Source: Methylobacterium oryzae
GTDB taxonomy: Bacteria; Pseudomonadota; Alphaproteobacteria; Rhizobiales; Beijerinckiaceae
Direction: 5' to 3'
NCBI RefSeq assembly: GCF_021398735.1
Contig: NZ_CP090353.1
Coordinates: 1-47,301 of the forward strand
DNA length: 47,301 nt
Each line of letters starts with the position of its first letter. Position 1 is the stretch's first letter. Positions 32,645-41,723 of the stretch are shown piece by piece. Below the pieces are notes generated by a model that was not told where the DNA came from, made no database searches, and was given only the letters and a program-made list of their open reading frames with translations. A program made the position numbers and the translations under genes.

Positions 32645-32783
32645 ATCTGCGAGCGGTTGTACGCTGCGGTGCAGGTGCATAGGTCAGGAGCGTGATACCG
32701 CGATGGCGTCGCGGTCTTGCAGCCCTTCCCAAGGGCGTTTCCTCCCAAGACTTTGGGCCGCTCCTTCGGGAGTGGCCTTTTTT
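32645..32783 (+). ncRNA. Candidate trans-acting small RNA (alphaproteobacterial, anti-SD type)
   Basis: Three consecutive stem-loops without a convincing gene: GCCCTT-CCC-AAGGGC (32722-32736), CCCAA..TTGGG (32744-32757), and a terminator stem. Between the first two lies GTTTCCTCCC, an anti-Shine-Dalgarno motif; the first loop region also offers CTTCCC. This layout (two CU-rich C-loops then a UUCG terminator) is that of the alpha-proteobacterial sRNA families such as ar14/ar15 (AbcR), which bind ribosome-binding sites of transporter mRNAs. A possible -10 box TACAAT is at 32641-32646; the 5' end is uncertain. It lies 90 bases from the right end of IS copy 1. Confidence 0.55.
32756..32783 (+). 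terminator. Rho-independent terminator with TTCG loop
   Basis: GGCCGCTCC and GGAGTGGCC form a nine-pair stem (one G-T pair) around TTCG, followed by six T's. One of the strongest terminators in the window; the only thing upstream on this strand is the sRNA candidate. Confidence 0.85.
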
Positions 32784-33024
32784 GTGCCTGCGGGCGTACA
32801 GGGTCGCTGACGGCTGCACCCTCACCTACTATAAGTCCGGCTCTCCCCTGCTGATGTGCCCGAGGCGTTCGCGACACCACACGGCGCTGTTGTGGGCGGA
32901 CGCGCGACGACAGGTAGGTGCGGACCAGTTCTCCGCTCCTGACCCGTGAAGCCTAGGCCGGGCTGTTGCGCGAGGGTCGGCGCGGCGGGGGAGCTGGACA
33001 CCGCAAGCGCCGGCTCACGGCCCA

Positions 33025-33270
33025 TTATTGCAGGCGAGACGAGCCGGTGTTGGCCCTGATCCAGTTGGGCGCCAGGATGTCGCCGCTCTCGGTGATGATC
33101 CAGGGCTTGGCGTCCTCAGCGTCGATCGCCTCGGCTGCAGCGGCCAGCGCCGCGCGCAGTGTCGAGAAGCTGCGAGCGTCGGCGACGTGAGCCGGCGCAT
33201 GGCCAGGCCACACGGTGAGTTCGGCGGGCTTGTCGAGGTCGGCCAGGGTCATCGGTTCGCTAGGGTTCAC
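33025..33270 (-). CDS. Small hypothetical protein
   Basis: 81 residues (or 75 from Met7): MTLADLDKPAELTVWPGHAP, then a helix FSTLRAALAAAAEAIDAEDA and a C-terminal KPWIITESGDILAPNWIRAN. The end pattern 'P-W-I-x-T-E-x-G-D-I-L-x-P-x-W-I' is typical of small conserved proteins in this genus. A short sequence around its stop (32996-33034) recurs at the end of the PAS protein gene (45307-45345). Unknown function. Confidence 0.65.
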   Translation of the reverse strand: MNPSEPMTLADLDKPAELTVWPGHAPAHVADARSFSTLRAALAAAAEAIDAEDAKPWIITESGDILAPNWIRANTGSSRLQ

Positions 33271-33370
33271 GGCGGGCGGGGCTTATGCCGCGGGGCTGAG
33301 GTCGCTGGTACCGGGTCGGGCGCTTGTGGCCCGGGGGATGGCTATGCGCGGATCCGCATTGCCAGGAGGG

Positions 33371-33445
33371 TCAGGCCGTCCTCGGTCCCGGCCGGGGAAC
33401 ACGCACCTCAACCATCTGTCCGGTGATTGGGTTGAGGATCAGCAT
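33371..33445 (-). CDS. Possible 24-residue peptide
   Basis: MLILNPITGQMVEVRVPRPG ending PRTA, from the ATG at 33443-33445. The opening 'LNPITGQMVEVRVP' looks protein-like. The same frame is open far upstream with Arg-rich sequence. Very small, so low confidence. Confidence 0.2.
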   Translation of the reverse strand: MLILNPITGQMVEVRVPRPGPRTA

Positions 33446-33585
33446 GGCTGCGTGTCTCCGGTGTGTGTGCCGGTAGAACGTCGTCACATCGCGGTAGGAT
33501 CGAAGCGATCCGAGCAATTGCGCGGAGTTGGTGAACCGTTCGTTTACTCTGCCGCAGCGGTGGTCAGGGCGCGGCCGATGGCACT

Positions 33586-34011
33586 CTACGCGTAGGGGCC
33601 GCCGAACAGGTCCCCGAGCGCCTTTCGCCGGAATAGCGTCCGCCACCGCCGCCTCTGATGCTCCGGCCTGTCGTGGATCATGTGGCACCGCTGGCAGAAG
33701 GCTGCGAGGTTGGCATCCGCGTTGTTCGAGGTGTCATGGTCCCGGTGGGCAGCGGCCAGCACGACCCGCGTCCGGCGCACCCGACTGAGGATATCGGCCT
33801 CTACCGCGATCCGGATCCGCTTGCCCCAGCCATCGCGCCATCGGCCGGCATCGGCATCCCACCAGCGCCCATCACCCAGGTGGTAGACCGTCCGCCCGTG
33901 CGGCCGCCCGCAGCCCTCGCAGCAGCCTTTCGCCCGCTCGAACCGGATCACGGCCGAGAGCTGCGCCCAGTCGATAGGGTAGAAGAAGCGGTGCTCGGGC
34001 CGGATCGGCAT
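33586..34011 (-). CDS. HNH endonuclease domain protein
   Basis: 141 residues from the ATG at 34009-34011. Zinc-knuckle Cys31-x2-Cys34 (KGCCEGCGRPHG) pairs with Cys106-x2-Cys109 (FCQRCHMIHD). The HNH core is AAHRDHDTSNNADANLAAFC with His89/His92, Asn101 and His110. HNH proteins of this size are nicking or double-strand endonucleases in phages, homing elements and restriction systems, or single-domain proteins of unknown target. No methylase or phage terminase is nearby. It is carried between the two IS copies, divergent from the chemoreceptor gene. Confidence 0.88.
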   Translation of the reverse strand: MPIRPEHRFFYPIDWAQLSAVIRFERAKGCCEGCGRPHGRTVYHLGDGRWWDADAGRWRDGWGKRIRIAVEADILSRVRRTRVVLAAAHRDHDTSNNADANLAAFCQRCHMIHDRPEHQRRRWRTLFRRKALGDLFGGPYA

Positions 34012-34340
34012 GGGACGCTTTGTGCCACCGGTCCGCGAAGAAGCGTAGCGGCAAGGTGGGGCACTGAGATGCCGAAAGCTGCGCTGCACGCGCAAAATTT
34101 GATTTTCAAGCGCAGGTTGATTTTTCTAGATCACAGCTTTGTGATTATTGATTTTAAACGATAATTCCACCCACCATGGGGTTAGTATAAGTATTTATTG
34201 TGATTTTAACCAAAAATTAATACTTGAGCGCAATTGTATTGTGCATCTCACAACGTGCCGGGAGCACGGTAGCGGATCATTCCGTTGCCCGCTGACCGAT
34301 CTGATTGCCGAGCAAAGATAGCTCTGGGAGGAGTACGATC
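34012..34340. promoter_or_regulatory. AT-rich promoter region with TGTGA/TCACA palindromes
   Basis: Between divergent HNH and chemoreceptor genes the DNA is strikingly AT-rich from about 34090 to 34250. It contains ATCACA-GCTT-TGTGAT (34130-34145) and TTGTG-CATCT-CACAA (34239-34253), both perfect inverted repeats built of CRP/FNR-like TGTG/CACA half-sites, but with spacing unlike the standard CRP site. Probably the control region of the chemoreceptor gene; MucR-type proteins also favour such AT-rich DNA. Confidence 0.45.
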
Positions 34341-35825
34341 ATGTTCGGCGGAACCCGCGGAACTGCGGATCAAGCGGCCAAGCTCGACGCGCTCGATCGC
34401 TCGCAAGCGGTCATCGAGTTCCAGCCTGATGGTACGATCCTCACGGCCAACGCCAATTTCCTGACCGCCATGGGCTACACCCTGTCCGAGGTGCAGGGCC
34501 AGCACCACGCCGTGTTCGTGGAACCGGGCTACCGCGACAGCGCCGAGTACCGCGCGTTCTGGGAGACTCTACGCCGAGGCTCGTTTCAGACCGCCGAGTT
34601 CAAGAGGCTCGCAAAGGGTGGTCGGCATGTCTGGATCCAGGCGAGCTACAATCCCGTGCTCGATCGCTGTGGTCGTGTCGTGAAGGTCGTCAAGTTCGCC
34701 ACCGACATCACAGCGCAGAAGCTGCGCATGCTCGACCTGGAGGGCCAGATCGCCGCCCTGCACCGTTCGCAGGCCGTGATCGAGTTCGATCCGACCGGCA
34801 CGATCGTCGATGCCAACCAGAACTTCCTCGACGCGATGGGCTACCGCCTCAATGAGATCCGGGGCCGGCACCACAGCCTGTTCGTAGATACCACCGAGCA
34901 GGCAGGGGTCAGCTACCGCGAGTTCTGGGCGCGTCTGGGCCGGGGCGCGTTCGCCGGCGGCGAGTTCCGCCGCATCGCCAAGGGCGGCCGCGACGTCTGG
35001 ATCCAGGCGACCTACAACCCGATCCTCGACGCCAGCGGCTGCGTCCTCAAAGTGGTCAAGTTCGCCGCCGACATCACCGCTCAGGTCCAAGAGCGCCACC
35101 GGCGCATCGCGGCGCAGCGGGCAATCGGCGTCGACCTCGACGCGATCGGTAGCGCGGTCGAGGGCACCAGCCGCCGGACCGCGGAGGCCGTCGAATTGGC
35201 CGGTCGGGTCTCCGGCGACATCCAGAGCGTGGCCTCCGGCGCCGAGGAACTGTCGGCCTCGGTGGGCGAGATCAGCCAGCAGGTCAGCCGCGCGGCGCGA
35301 ATGGCCGGGGAGGCCGTCGAGCAGGCCCGGCACACCAGCACCATCGTCGAGGGCCTGAGCGGGCAGGCGGCGCAGATCGGCGACGTCGTGACCATGATCC
35401 AGGGCATTGCGGCCCAGACCAACCTGCTCGCGCTCAACGCTACGATCGAGGCGGCCCGGGCGGGTACGGCCGGCAAGGGCTTCGCGGTCGTGGCCTCGGA
35501 GGTGAAGGCGCTGGCCGAGCAGACCGCCAAGGCCACGGATCAGATCCGCGACCAGATCACCACGACGCAGGCCACCACGCGCGAGGCCGTGGCGGCGATC
35601 GGCTCGATCCAGGGCACGATCCGGGCGCTCGACGAGATCTCGGCGGCGATCGCGGCCGCCGTCGAGGAGCAGTCGGCGGTAACCCAGGAGATCTCCGGCA
35701 GCATGCACACGGCTGCGCGCGGGGTCGGGACCATCACGGGCGGCATGGCGGCGATCGCGCGGGCCAACGAGCAGGTCGACGCAGCCACTCGCCAGGTGCG
35801 CGAGGCGGCGCACGCGGTCTGCTAA
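34341..35825 (+). CDS. Cytoplasmic methyl-accepting chemoreceptor with two PAS domains
   Basis: 494 residues from the ATG at 34341 with GGGAGGAG upstream. No membrane span. Two tandem, similar PAS/PAC units (about 18-135 and 140-258): [20 protein letters not shown] with [14 protein letters not shown], and [20 protein letters not shown] with [14 protein letters not shown]. Each ends 'VWIQA(S/T)YNP(V/I)LD...VVKFA(T/A)DITAQ'. The signalling hairpin follows, with tip [20 protein letters not shown] and [20 protein letters not shown]. Soluble double-PAS receptors usually sense redox or energy state via heme or FAD. No che genes are nearby, so it must work with chromosomal ones. Confidence 0.95.
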   Translation: MFGGTRGTADQAAKLDALDRSQAVIEFQPDGTILTANANFLTAMGYTLSEVQGQHHAVFVEPGYRDSAEYRAFWETLRRGSFQTAEFKRLAKGGRHVWIQASYNPVLDRCGRVVKVVKFATDITAQKLRMLDLEGQIAALHRSQAVIEFDPTGTIVDANQNFLDAMGYRLNEIRGRHHSLFVDTTEQAGVSYREFWARLGRGAFAGGEFRRIAKGGRDVWIQATYNPILDASGCVLKVVKFAADITAQVQERHRRIAAQRAIGVDLDAIGSAVEGTSRRTAEAVELAGRVSGDIQSVASGAEELSASVGEISQQVSRAARMAGEAVEQARHTSTIVEGLSGQAAQIGDVVTMIQGIAAQTNLLALNATIEAARAGTAGKGFAVVASEVKALAEQTAKATDQIRDQITTTQATTREAVAAIGSIQGTIRALDEISAAIAAAVEEQSAVTQEISGSMHTAARGVGTITGGMAAIARANEQVDAATRQVREAAHAVC

Positions 35826-35866
35826 GGAGTTCAACACCTCGAATGATCAGCGGCTGACTGAGCTGG

Positions 35867-35881
35867 CGTCATCCGATGACG
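35867..35881. repeat. 15-base palindrome, left copy
   Basis: CGTCATC-C-GATGACG. The same palindrome with a G centre occurs at 37842-37856, at the other end of the interrupted gene. Possibly an operator or recombination site. Confidence 0.5.
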
Positions 35882-35987
35882 TCGCCGGGTCAGCCGATGG
35901 CACGGCCAAAGGCCTGCCGCAGCTTGGTCGTTTGTGTCTTGCGTCGATCCGGTATGGATAGGGGGCCTCTCATACGGAGGCGCACCT

Positions 35988-36519
35988 ATGTCGGACGAGA
36001 ACGAGACCCCCGAACCTACCCCGAGACGTCCAGGTTGGACACCCGCGGCCCGGAAGTCCCGCAAGGGCATGTCGAAGCGGCTGAAGCACAGCCTCGACGC
36101 CCACGCCGAAACCGAGGGCGAGCGCCGTCAGAACCGCCTCAAGACCGGCACGCCGAAGCGGGACGATGTCGGCAGGGCGGTGCTGCACGCGGTGCTGTTA
36201 GCCTTGCATCAATACCCCGATGTTGAGGGGCCGCAGAACATCCGGCGCCACGTGATCGGTTTGCTCGGGGAAGCGCTCTTCAACAAGGAGGAGGACAAGC
36301 GGGTCATCGCCGACATGATCGTCCGGGCCGAACACGACTTCGAGGAGTGGATCTACGGCCGCAAATTCCGGGCGTGGCGTGATGGTGGTTGCAAGGGGCC
36401 CCGCCCCGAGCGGATGGGCGACTTGCAGGGGAAGATCCGGTCGATGCCCCGCCGGCCTGACGGCACGATGCCCTGGACGAACACGACGCCTCGTCCGCCG
36501 GGCTCGAAGCGCCAGAAGC
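35988..36519 (+). pseudogene. Hypothetical gene interrupted near its end by IS copy 2
   Basis: The original 184-residue product can be rebuilt: codons 35988-36519, then 37842-37864 after removing the IS and one AAGC duplicate. It begins MSDENETPEPTPRRPGWTPA, has a basic region (ARKSRKGMSKRLKHSLDAHA), a helical core (VLHAVLLALHQYPDVEGPQN; IADMIVRAEHDFEEWIYGRK), a basic Pro-rich end and a restored tail KRQKPSSDDAA. GGAGG precedes the ATG. As it stands the frame runs 46 codons into the IS to 36659, so a nearly full-length protein with a foreign tail could still be made. Function unknown. Confidence 0.75.
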
Positions 36520-36558
36520 TGAATCGCCCCGGGTTTTCCGGAGGCCGTTTGGTTTGGC

Positions 36559-37787
<1,229 letters not shown>

Positions 37788-37841
37788 GGCTCCAGTCTCT
37801 CAAGAGTTGGAGCCTCCGAAAATCCCGGGGCGATTCAAAGC

Positions 37842-37864
37842 CGTCATCGGATGACGCCGCCTGA
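37842..37864 (+). pseudogene. Displaced 3' end of the gene interrupted by IS copy 2
   Basis: After the AAGC duplicate the bases continue the broken frame as PSSDDAA and a TGA at 37862-37864. It includes the right-hand 15-base palindrome CGTCATC-G-GATGACG (37842-37856), so the palindrome is partly coding. Confidence 0.7.
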
Positions 37865-37926
37865 GCGGTCATCGGCTGGCTTCTACTAACGGGGGGCCGA
37901 GGTGAATTCTCGGTGCGCTAGGGTCG

Positions 37927-38040
37927 TCACCCAACTGCCCAGAAAAGCGGAAGCGCGCCTGCCATGAACAGGGCTGACGAGAGGAGCACGGCAAGGCGCT
38001 CGCGATGGTGCAGGACGAAGGCGTGAGGGCTGGCGAACAT
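37927..38040 (-). CDS. Small single-span membrane protein, 37 aa
   Basis: MFASPHAFVLHHRERLAVLL followed by SSALFMAGALPLFWAVG: a short basic cytoplasmic part and one membrane span running to the C-terminus. Tail-anchored plan. The other frames over this DNA are Arg/Pro-rich and less convincing. Function unknown. Confidence 0.5.
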   Translation of the reverse strand: MFASPHAFVLHHRERLAVLLSSALFMAGALPLFWAVG

Positions 38041-38308
38041 GGCGAGGCCGGGTCGGGAGTGAGATCAGCACGCTCGCTCCTGAACCTTGACGGATCGGGG
38101 GCAGTTCGCGCTCTCCACAGGTGATGGCTGATGCCTGTCGCTGGTGGGCCACATCCTTTTGGATGTGCTCGGGCGCACCTCGCGGAGGCGGCGTCAGGCG
38201 TAGCCCTTCCTCAAGGCCGCTATCGCCCCTCTGCGGCCCGATCTAGCGGCGCAGTGACCTCACGAGTTGCTGCGCCGTTGTCGTTGTGGGTCGGCACCAA
38301 GGCGCGAT

Positions 38309-38644
38309 CTAGCAGCAGTCGCGGTTCGCAGAGATCCAACACGCTACCCCGCGATGATGCGAGCATGTCCCCTGGCGGTGCTGGCTGTAGCTCCAGTCGC
38401 CATCCCGACAGCGAGCCGTGGCGTCGACAGGCTTGGCGCAGCTCGAACCCTTGGGTTGCTCGGGGCGTGGCACCTCGCAGCCGTCTCGGTTCGTGTAGGT
38501 GCCGTGTCGAAGCTCCTCGGTGGCGAACAGCTTGCACGATCCGCGTGCCAAGGCCCCGGCCTGGGGGCCGAGCGAGGCGACCAGAAAGACAAAGGCGATG
38601 GCGACGAGCCGGATCGGCGCCCGGCAGCGATCGTGCGGGGCCAT
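38309..38644 (-). CDS. Exported DUF3761-like Cys-rich protein
   Basis: 111 residues from the ATG at 38642-38644. Signal sequence PIRLVAIAFVFLVASLGPQA, cleavage near GALA. The C-terminal TARCRDGDWSYSQHRQGTCS then HHRGVACWI matches the 'CRDG-x-x-S-x-S-x-H-R-x-G-T-C-S-H-H-x-G-V' signature of DUF3761. Eight or so Cys residues suggest disulfides in the periplasm. It begins seven bases after the stop of the previous exported protein gene, so both are one operon. Confidence 0.75.
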   Translation of the reverse strand: MAPHDRCRAPIRLVAIAFVFLVASLGPQAGALARGSCKLFATEELRHGTYTNRDGCEVPRPEQPKGSSCAKPVDATARCRDGDWSYSQHRQGTCSHHRGVACWISANRDCC

Positions 38645-38651
38645 GGCCGCT

Positions 38652-38849
38652 TCAGTCGCGGAAGAAGCGGCCGGCGACGTAGTGCCTGCCGCGGCGGTTG
38701 GTGCGCCATTCCGAACGCGGGTGGCAGTGCCGAGGATGGCCGTGGCAACCTCGGGCATTGAGCATGCCCGGCGTGGCGGAGGCTGGCACGGAGGTAAACA
38801 GCAGCGGGCCAACAACAGCCAGCAGGATCGGTAGTATGGCCCGGATCAA
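38652..38849 (-). CDS. Exported His/Arg-rich small protein (TTG start)
   Basis: 65 residues starting at TTG (complement of 38847-38849), chosen because GGAGG lies at correct spacing before it and a signal peptide follows at once (IRAILPILLAVVGPLLFTSV, PASA). The mature part reads MLNARGCHGHPRHCHPRSEW and RTNRRGRHYVAGRFFRD; the C-H-G-H-P-R-H-C-H cluster looks metal-binding. First gene of an operon with the DUF3761-like protein. An in-frame ATG further up lacks a good RBS. Confidence 0.65.
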   Translation of the reverse strand: MIRAILPILLAVVGPLLFTSVPASATPGMLNARGCHGHPRHCHPRSEWRTNRRGRHYVAGRFFRD

Positions 38850-38977
38850 GATGCATCCTCCAGTTGAGAGATGCACCCTAGTCGAGCTTGGCGTTAAAGC
38901 GAGTGGCGATCGCTAGAACCTAATCTTAAGCCTACCGGAACACCGCGCCTGCAGCGCGGCGCGGCTCGGTGGTCAAC

Positions 38978-39151
38978 ATGTCGATCGCAATCCTTATGGC
39001 TTTGGTCGCAGGTGCGCTATGCCTCGGCATGCTCTCGGCATTCGTGCAGCTGAGACCGAAGGCAGACGAGGGCGAGGACGCGCCGTTCGGGTTCGAGGAT
39101 GAGTTTTTCGATCTCGGCGGTCCGGTGATCGACATGGAGCCGAGCCGCTGA
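38978..39151 (+). CDS. Small membrane protein with acidic tail, 57 aa
   Basis: MSIAILMALVAGALCLGMLS (one span) followed by an acidic cytoplasmic tail PKADEGEDAPFGFEDEFFDL and GGPVIDMEPSR. A GTG at 38969 is an alternative start. The gene is divergent from the exported-protein operon. A 28-base repeat lies 67 bases beyond its stop. Unknown function. Confidence 0.6.
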   Translation: MSIAILMALVAGALCLGMLSAFVQLRPKADEGEDAPFGFEDEFFDLGGPVIDMEPSR

Positions 39152-39218
39152 GGCCTCTGCAAGAAGCAGGTGCTTCTTCCCGTGGCTGGATCAGGCACAC
39201 GAGCCGGCAGGATGCTGC

Positions 39219-39246
39219 CCGCACTTTCAGTGCGCGTGGTGTGATG
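39219..39246 (+). repeat. 28-base repeat with GCAC...GTGC hairpin, copy 1
   Basis: CCGCACTTTCAGTGCGCGTG and the next eight bases match 46944-46971 with four differences. Both copies stand 67-69 bases after the stop of a small plus-strand gene, so they may be transcript 3'-end signals. Confidence 0.5.
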
Positions 39247-39337
39247 ACCCCATACCTACCGTACCGCTACCGCATCGGTACCGTATCTTGCTGCCCGATG
39301 CCGTGATCCGCCGTGAGGCTGACCCGAATGATGCTCG

Positions 39338-39357
39338 ATTTGCGCAGTGGCGCAAAT
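39338..39357. promoter_or_regulatory. Operator-like palindrome before brnT
   Basis: ATTTGCGC-AGTG-GCGCAAAT, two perfect eight-base arms, 40 bases before the brnT start, with a further TTGCGC half-site at 39361-39367. BrnA represses its own operon together with BrnT, so this is the likely binding site. Confidence 0.65.
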
Positions 39358-39397
39358 TGCCCTTGCGCCATCCATTTACCGCTCCTACGATAATCCC

Positions 39398-39685
39398 ATG
39401 GCGACGACGTGGGATGAACCGAAGCGGCTCGCGAACCTAGCCAAGCATGGGCTGGATTTCGCCGACTTCGACTCCTGCTTCGATGGCGAAACCGCCCTGA
39501 TCCTTCCGACACGCCCGAGCCGTACCGGCCGCAGCCGCTACCTGCTCATCGGCGAGTGGAACGGTGAGCGGGTTGTCGCCGTGGTTGCGTCGCCCCTCGG
39601 CACCGAAGCGCTGTCCTTGGTCAGCCTTCGCCACGCCGACCCTGAGGAAAGGGAGAGCTATGCACGACACTGCGCCGAAGCATGA
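39398..39685 (+). CDS. brnT: BrnT-family ribonuclease toxin
   Basis: 95 residues from the ATG at 39398 (MATTWDEPKRLANLAKHGLD). The family core is visible: F-D-x-x-K-x-x-x-N-x-x-K-H-G as WDEPKRLANLAKHGLDFADF, then the strands RYLLIGEWNGERVVAVVASP and the end LVSLRHADPEERESYARH with the R-x-A-x-x-x-E-R-x-x-Y motif. BrnT is an RNase with a RelE-like fold. The antitoxin gene overlaps its 3' end by 26 bases, toxin first as usual for brnTA. Confidence 0.9.
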   Translation: MATTWDEPKRLANLAKHGLDFADFDSCFDGETALILPTRPSRTGRSRYLLIGEWNGERVVAVVASPLGTEALSLVSLRHADPEERESYARHCAEA

Positions 39686-40025
39686 GGATCCCGGCCCCGG
39701 TTACACGCAAGAGGACTGGGACGAGGTATCCAACAACCCTAAGATTACGGCCGAAGAGATGGCCGCGATGCGTCCCGCCCGTGAGGTGCCGGAGGTCTAT
39801 GGCCTGCTGCCGAAGCGGGGACGGCCGAAGCTGCCGAACGCCAAGGTCAACCTCACCCTGCGGATCGATCCTCAAGTGCTAGAAGGCTACCGCGCCACGG
39901 GTGATGGCTGGCAGGTCCGCATGCACGAGGATTTGCAGGCCGGGCTAGACCGGCGAGTGATGGAAATTTTGGACCGCGCCAAGCGCATGGTCCCGCTCTC
40001 GCGTCCTGGCAAACAGACCGCGTGA
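39660..40025 (+). CDS. brnA: BrnA-family antitoxin
   Basis: 121 residues from the ATG at 39660. N-terminal toxin-binding part (TQEDWDEVSNNPKITAEEMA, then MRPAREV) and C-terminal ribbon-helix-helix (LPNAKVNLTLRIDPQVLEGY, then GDGWQVRMHEDLQAGL). This is the standard BrnA layout. It neutralises BrnT and represses the operon through the palindrome at 39338-39357. Confidence 0.9.
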   Translation: MHDTAPKHEDPGPGYTQEDWDEVSNNPKITAEEMAAMRPAREVPEVYGLLPKRGRPKLPNAKVNLTLRIDPQVLEGYRATGDGWQVRMHEDLQAGLDRRVMEILDRAKRMVPLSRPGKQTA

Positions 40026-40047
40026 GCCGAATGGATCGCCCCGGCGG

Positions 40048-40242
40048 CTATCCCGCCGGGGCAGGCTTTCGATCCGCCTCCTCAACCGCAACCGCCTCAA
40101 CCGCAGCAATGACGTTCTCCAACTCGGCGACCTGACGGAGGGCGCTCCCGGCCGGTAAAACGTCATGCTCGGCCATCGCCAGGATGAGCGTGCGCTGGTG
40201 CGCCTTGAGGCGTTCGAGGAGGGCGTCGAGCTTGTCGGACAT
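40048..40242 (-). CDS. Small helical hypothetical protein, 64 aa
   Basis: MSDKLDALLERLKAHQRTLI, then LPAGSALRQVAELENVIAAV and a charged tail EEADRKPAPAG. Two-helix coiled-coil-like protein, soluble. Converges with brnA. Function unknown. Confidence 0.6.
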   Translation of the reverse strand: MSDKLDALLERLKAHQRTLILAMAEHDVLPAGSALRQVAELENVIAAVEAVAVEEADRKPAPAG

Positions 40243-40290
40243 GGGCGGCCTGTAAAGGCCCGGTACATGCCTCGCAATGCGACGCGTTCT

Positions 40291-40530
40291 TCAACCGCGA
40301 TGCCGCTCATGGCGCCAAAGCGCGACTGCGACACGCCGAGCCTCATAGGTTTGCCGAAGGGTCGTTCCGAGTCCACCCTGGCCTTCCGGCGAAAAGGCGT
40401 AAATCAGCACCCCGTCCGGTCCATAGTTCCGTTGCATCTCCGCTCGCCAGAGGCTGTCGGCGGCAGCGAGGGCTGACTCAGTCAGAGCTAGGCGGGCGAT
40501 GTCCGGTGCAGGTGCTTGATGAGCGTTCAT
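40291..40530 (-). CDS. Small hypothetical protein, 79 aa
   Basis: Starts MNAHQAPAPDIARLALTESA at the ATG 40528-40530, with GGGAGAG immediately before it. A helix (LAAADSLWRAEMQRNYGPDG) and a strand/helix end (VLIYAFSPEGQGGLGTTLRQ). The frame is open further upstream into the transposase remnant but with poor sequence. Unknown function. Confidence 0.55.
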   Translation of the reverse strand: MNAHQAPAPDIARLALTESALAAADSLWRAEMQRNYGPDGVLIYAFSPEGQGGLGTTLRQTYEARRVAVALWRHERHRG

Positions 40531-40634
40531 CTCTCCCAACGTGCTGATGATGCGGAAGGTCCGTATCGACACCGCCGATGGCACTCGCCATCTTGAGCGT
40601 ATGCCTGGACAGAACGGCGATGAAGTTGCCCCCA

Positions 40635-41140
40635 TCAAACCGGACACGGGGCTGGTTGCATCTGAGCACGGATGAACTCGCGCGGCGAGCGCATGCCGAG
40701 CCCACGATGGGGATGGTGTTCGTTGTAGTCGGTGATCCAGGCGCCGATCCGCGCCAGGACTGTGTTGGCGTCGGGCCGGGGTTGGACGCGGGCATAGTCG
40801 CGCTTGAGCGTCTTCACGAACGCCTCGCTCACCCCGTTGCTCTTTGGCGAGCGCACCGGCGTGAAGCAGGGCACGAGTTCAGCGCTGCCGCGAAGGACAG
40901 CGTCTCGGCGGCCGTAAATGCAGAGCCGTTATCGGCCAGCCACTGCACGGGATGGGTCGCGCAAAGGCTGCCGAAGCGCGCCTCCACGCAGGTCAGCATG
41001 AGATCCCGCACCATCTGGCCGGTGATCCCACCCGTCGAGGCCACCCAGGCGATCACCTCGCGATCATGGGTGTCGATGGCGAAGGCTGCCCATCAGCGGT
41101 GAGGTCCGCGCGATCACGGCCACGGAGATCGCGTTCGGCC
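40635..41140 (-). pseudogene. IS3-family (IS2-like) OrfB remnant with frameshifts
   Basis: The 5' part in one frame reads IDTHDREVIAWVASTGGITG, then QMVRDLMLTCVEARFGSLCA and PVQWLADNGSAFTAAETLSF. After a shift near 40870 it continues VPCFTPVRSPKSNGVSEAFV, TLKRDYARVQPRPDANTVLA and HHPHRGLGMRSPREFI. The catalytic Asp (LADNGS) and Glu (GVSEAFV) regions are recognisable. The N-terminal part and IS ends are missing and a further frame break lies near 41080. A dead relic. Confidence 0.8.
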
Positions 41141-41354
41141 ACCTGACACACCGGGAGAAGCCCGGTCAGCCACAGGGTATCCCGTGGTGGGAGTTCGGCC
41201 GGTGATCGCCGCCCGTGACGCCTGGCGGCCATTCCGCAACGACTTCGAGGAGGCCGAGCGCCGGTCGCGCCTTCGCTGCCTGTATGCTGTCGCCTGCCTC
41301 TCGGCCGTCCAGACAAAGTGGAGGAGAGTTGCAGCCGAAGCGCCGACTGTCAGA
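41141..41354. other. Gap between IS relic and next gene
   Basis: No frame looks real. It may hold the decayed 5' part of the same IS, but I recognise no OrfA motif in it. Confidence 0.35.
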
Positions 41355-41723
41355 TCAGATGCCGACGCTTGCCGCACCCGCTTCGGCTGCCTGTCTCACG
41401 GTGGCTCCGTTCCGAAGCGCCATAGCTATCGCGGTCGACGTGATGTCGACGGCAATTGCCCGATCCTCTCCGTAGTCGTAGGGGCTGTTTTTACCCGAAC
41501 CCAGCCTTGCGTGGAAGTTGTCTGGGAAGCTCCTGTCCATCCGCATCTTCAGCATAGTTGTGGCGGCATGATAGTCGTCTTCGAAATTTCTGGCTTTTGT
41601 CGCGGTTTCCCCAACGTAAACGCCTGACTCTTTATCTTTAGCCATGGCGCTGCTTCTTCGCTCATATTCGCTTCCCAGGAAGAATTGAATAATCTTCGAG
41701 ATCAGACGACTGATGATGTTCAT
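41355..41723 (-). CDS. Hypothetical protein, AT-richer than neighbours
   Basis: 122 residues from the ATG at 41721-41723. N-terminal amphipathic/hydrophobic helix (MNIISRLISKIIQFFLGSEY), then a soluble part (AKDKESGVYVGETATKARNF; PDNFHARLGSGKNSPYDYGE; DITSTAIAMALRNGATVRQA). A second possible start is Met27 (MAKDKESGVY). No family recognised. The lower GC and the neighbouring IS relic suggest it was imported. Confidence 0.55.
   Translation of the reverse strand: MNIISRLISKIIQFFLGSEYERRSSAMAKDKESGVYVGETATKARNFEDDYHAATTMLKMRMDRSFPDNFHARLGSGKNSPYDYGEDRAIAVDITSTAIAMALRNGATVRQAAEAGAASVGI

Noticed and set aside
32641..32817. Protein starting MRAIQSASGC across the sRNA candidate
   Set aside because: The frame reads through a strong terminator hairpin and T-run; composition is Cys/Arg/Ser-rich without family features.
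34569..35837. A 422-codon minus-strand frame across the chemoreceptor gene
   Set aside because: Asp/Arg/Leu-rich mirror of the chemoreceptor codons; the plus strand has complete PAS and signalling motifs.
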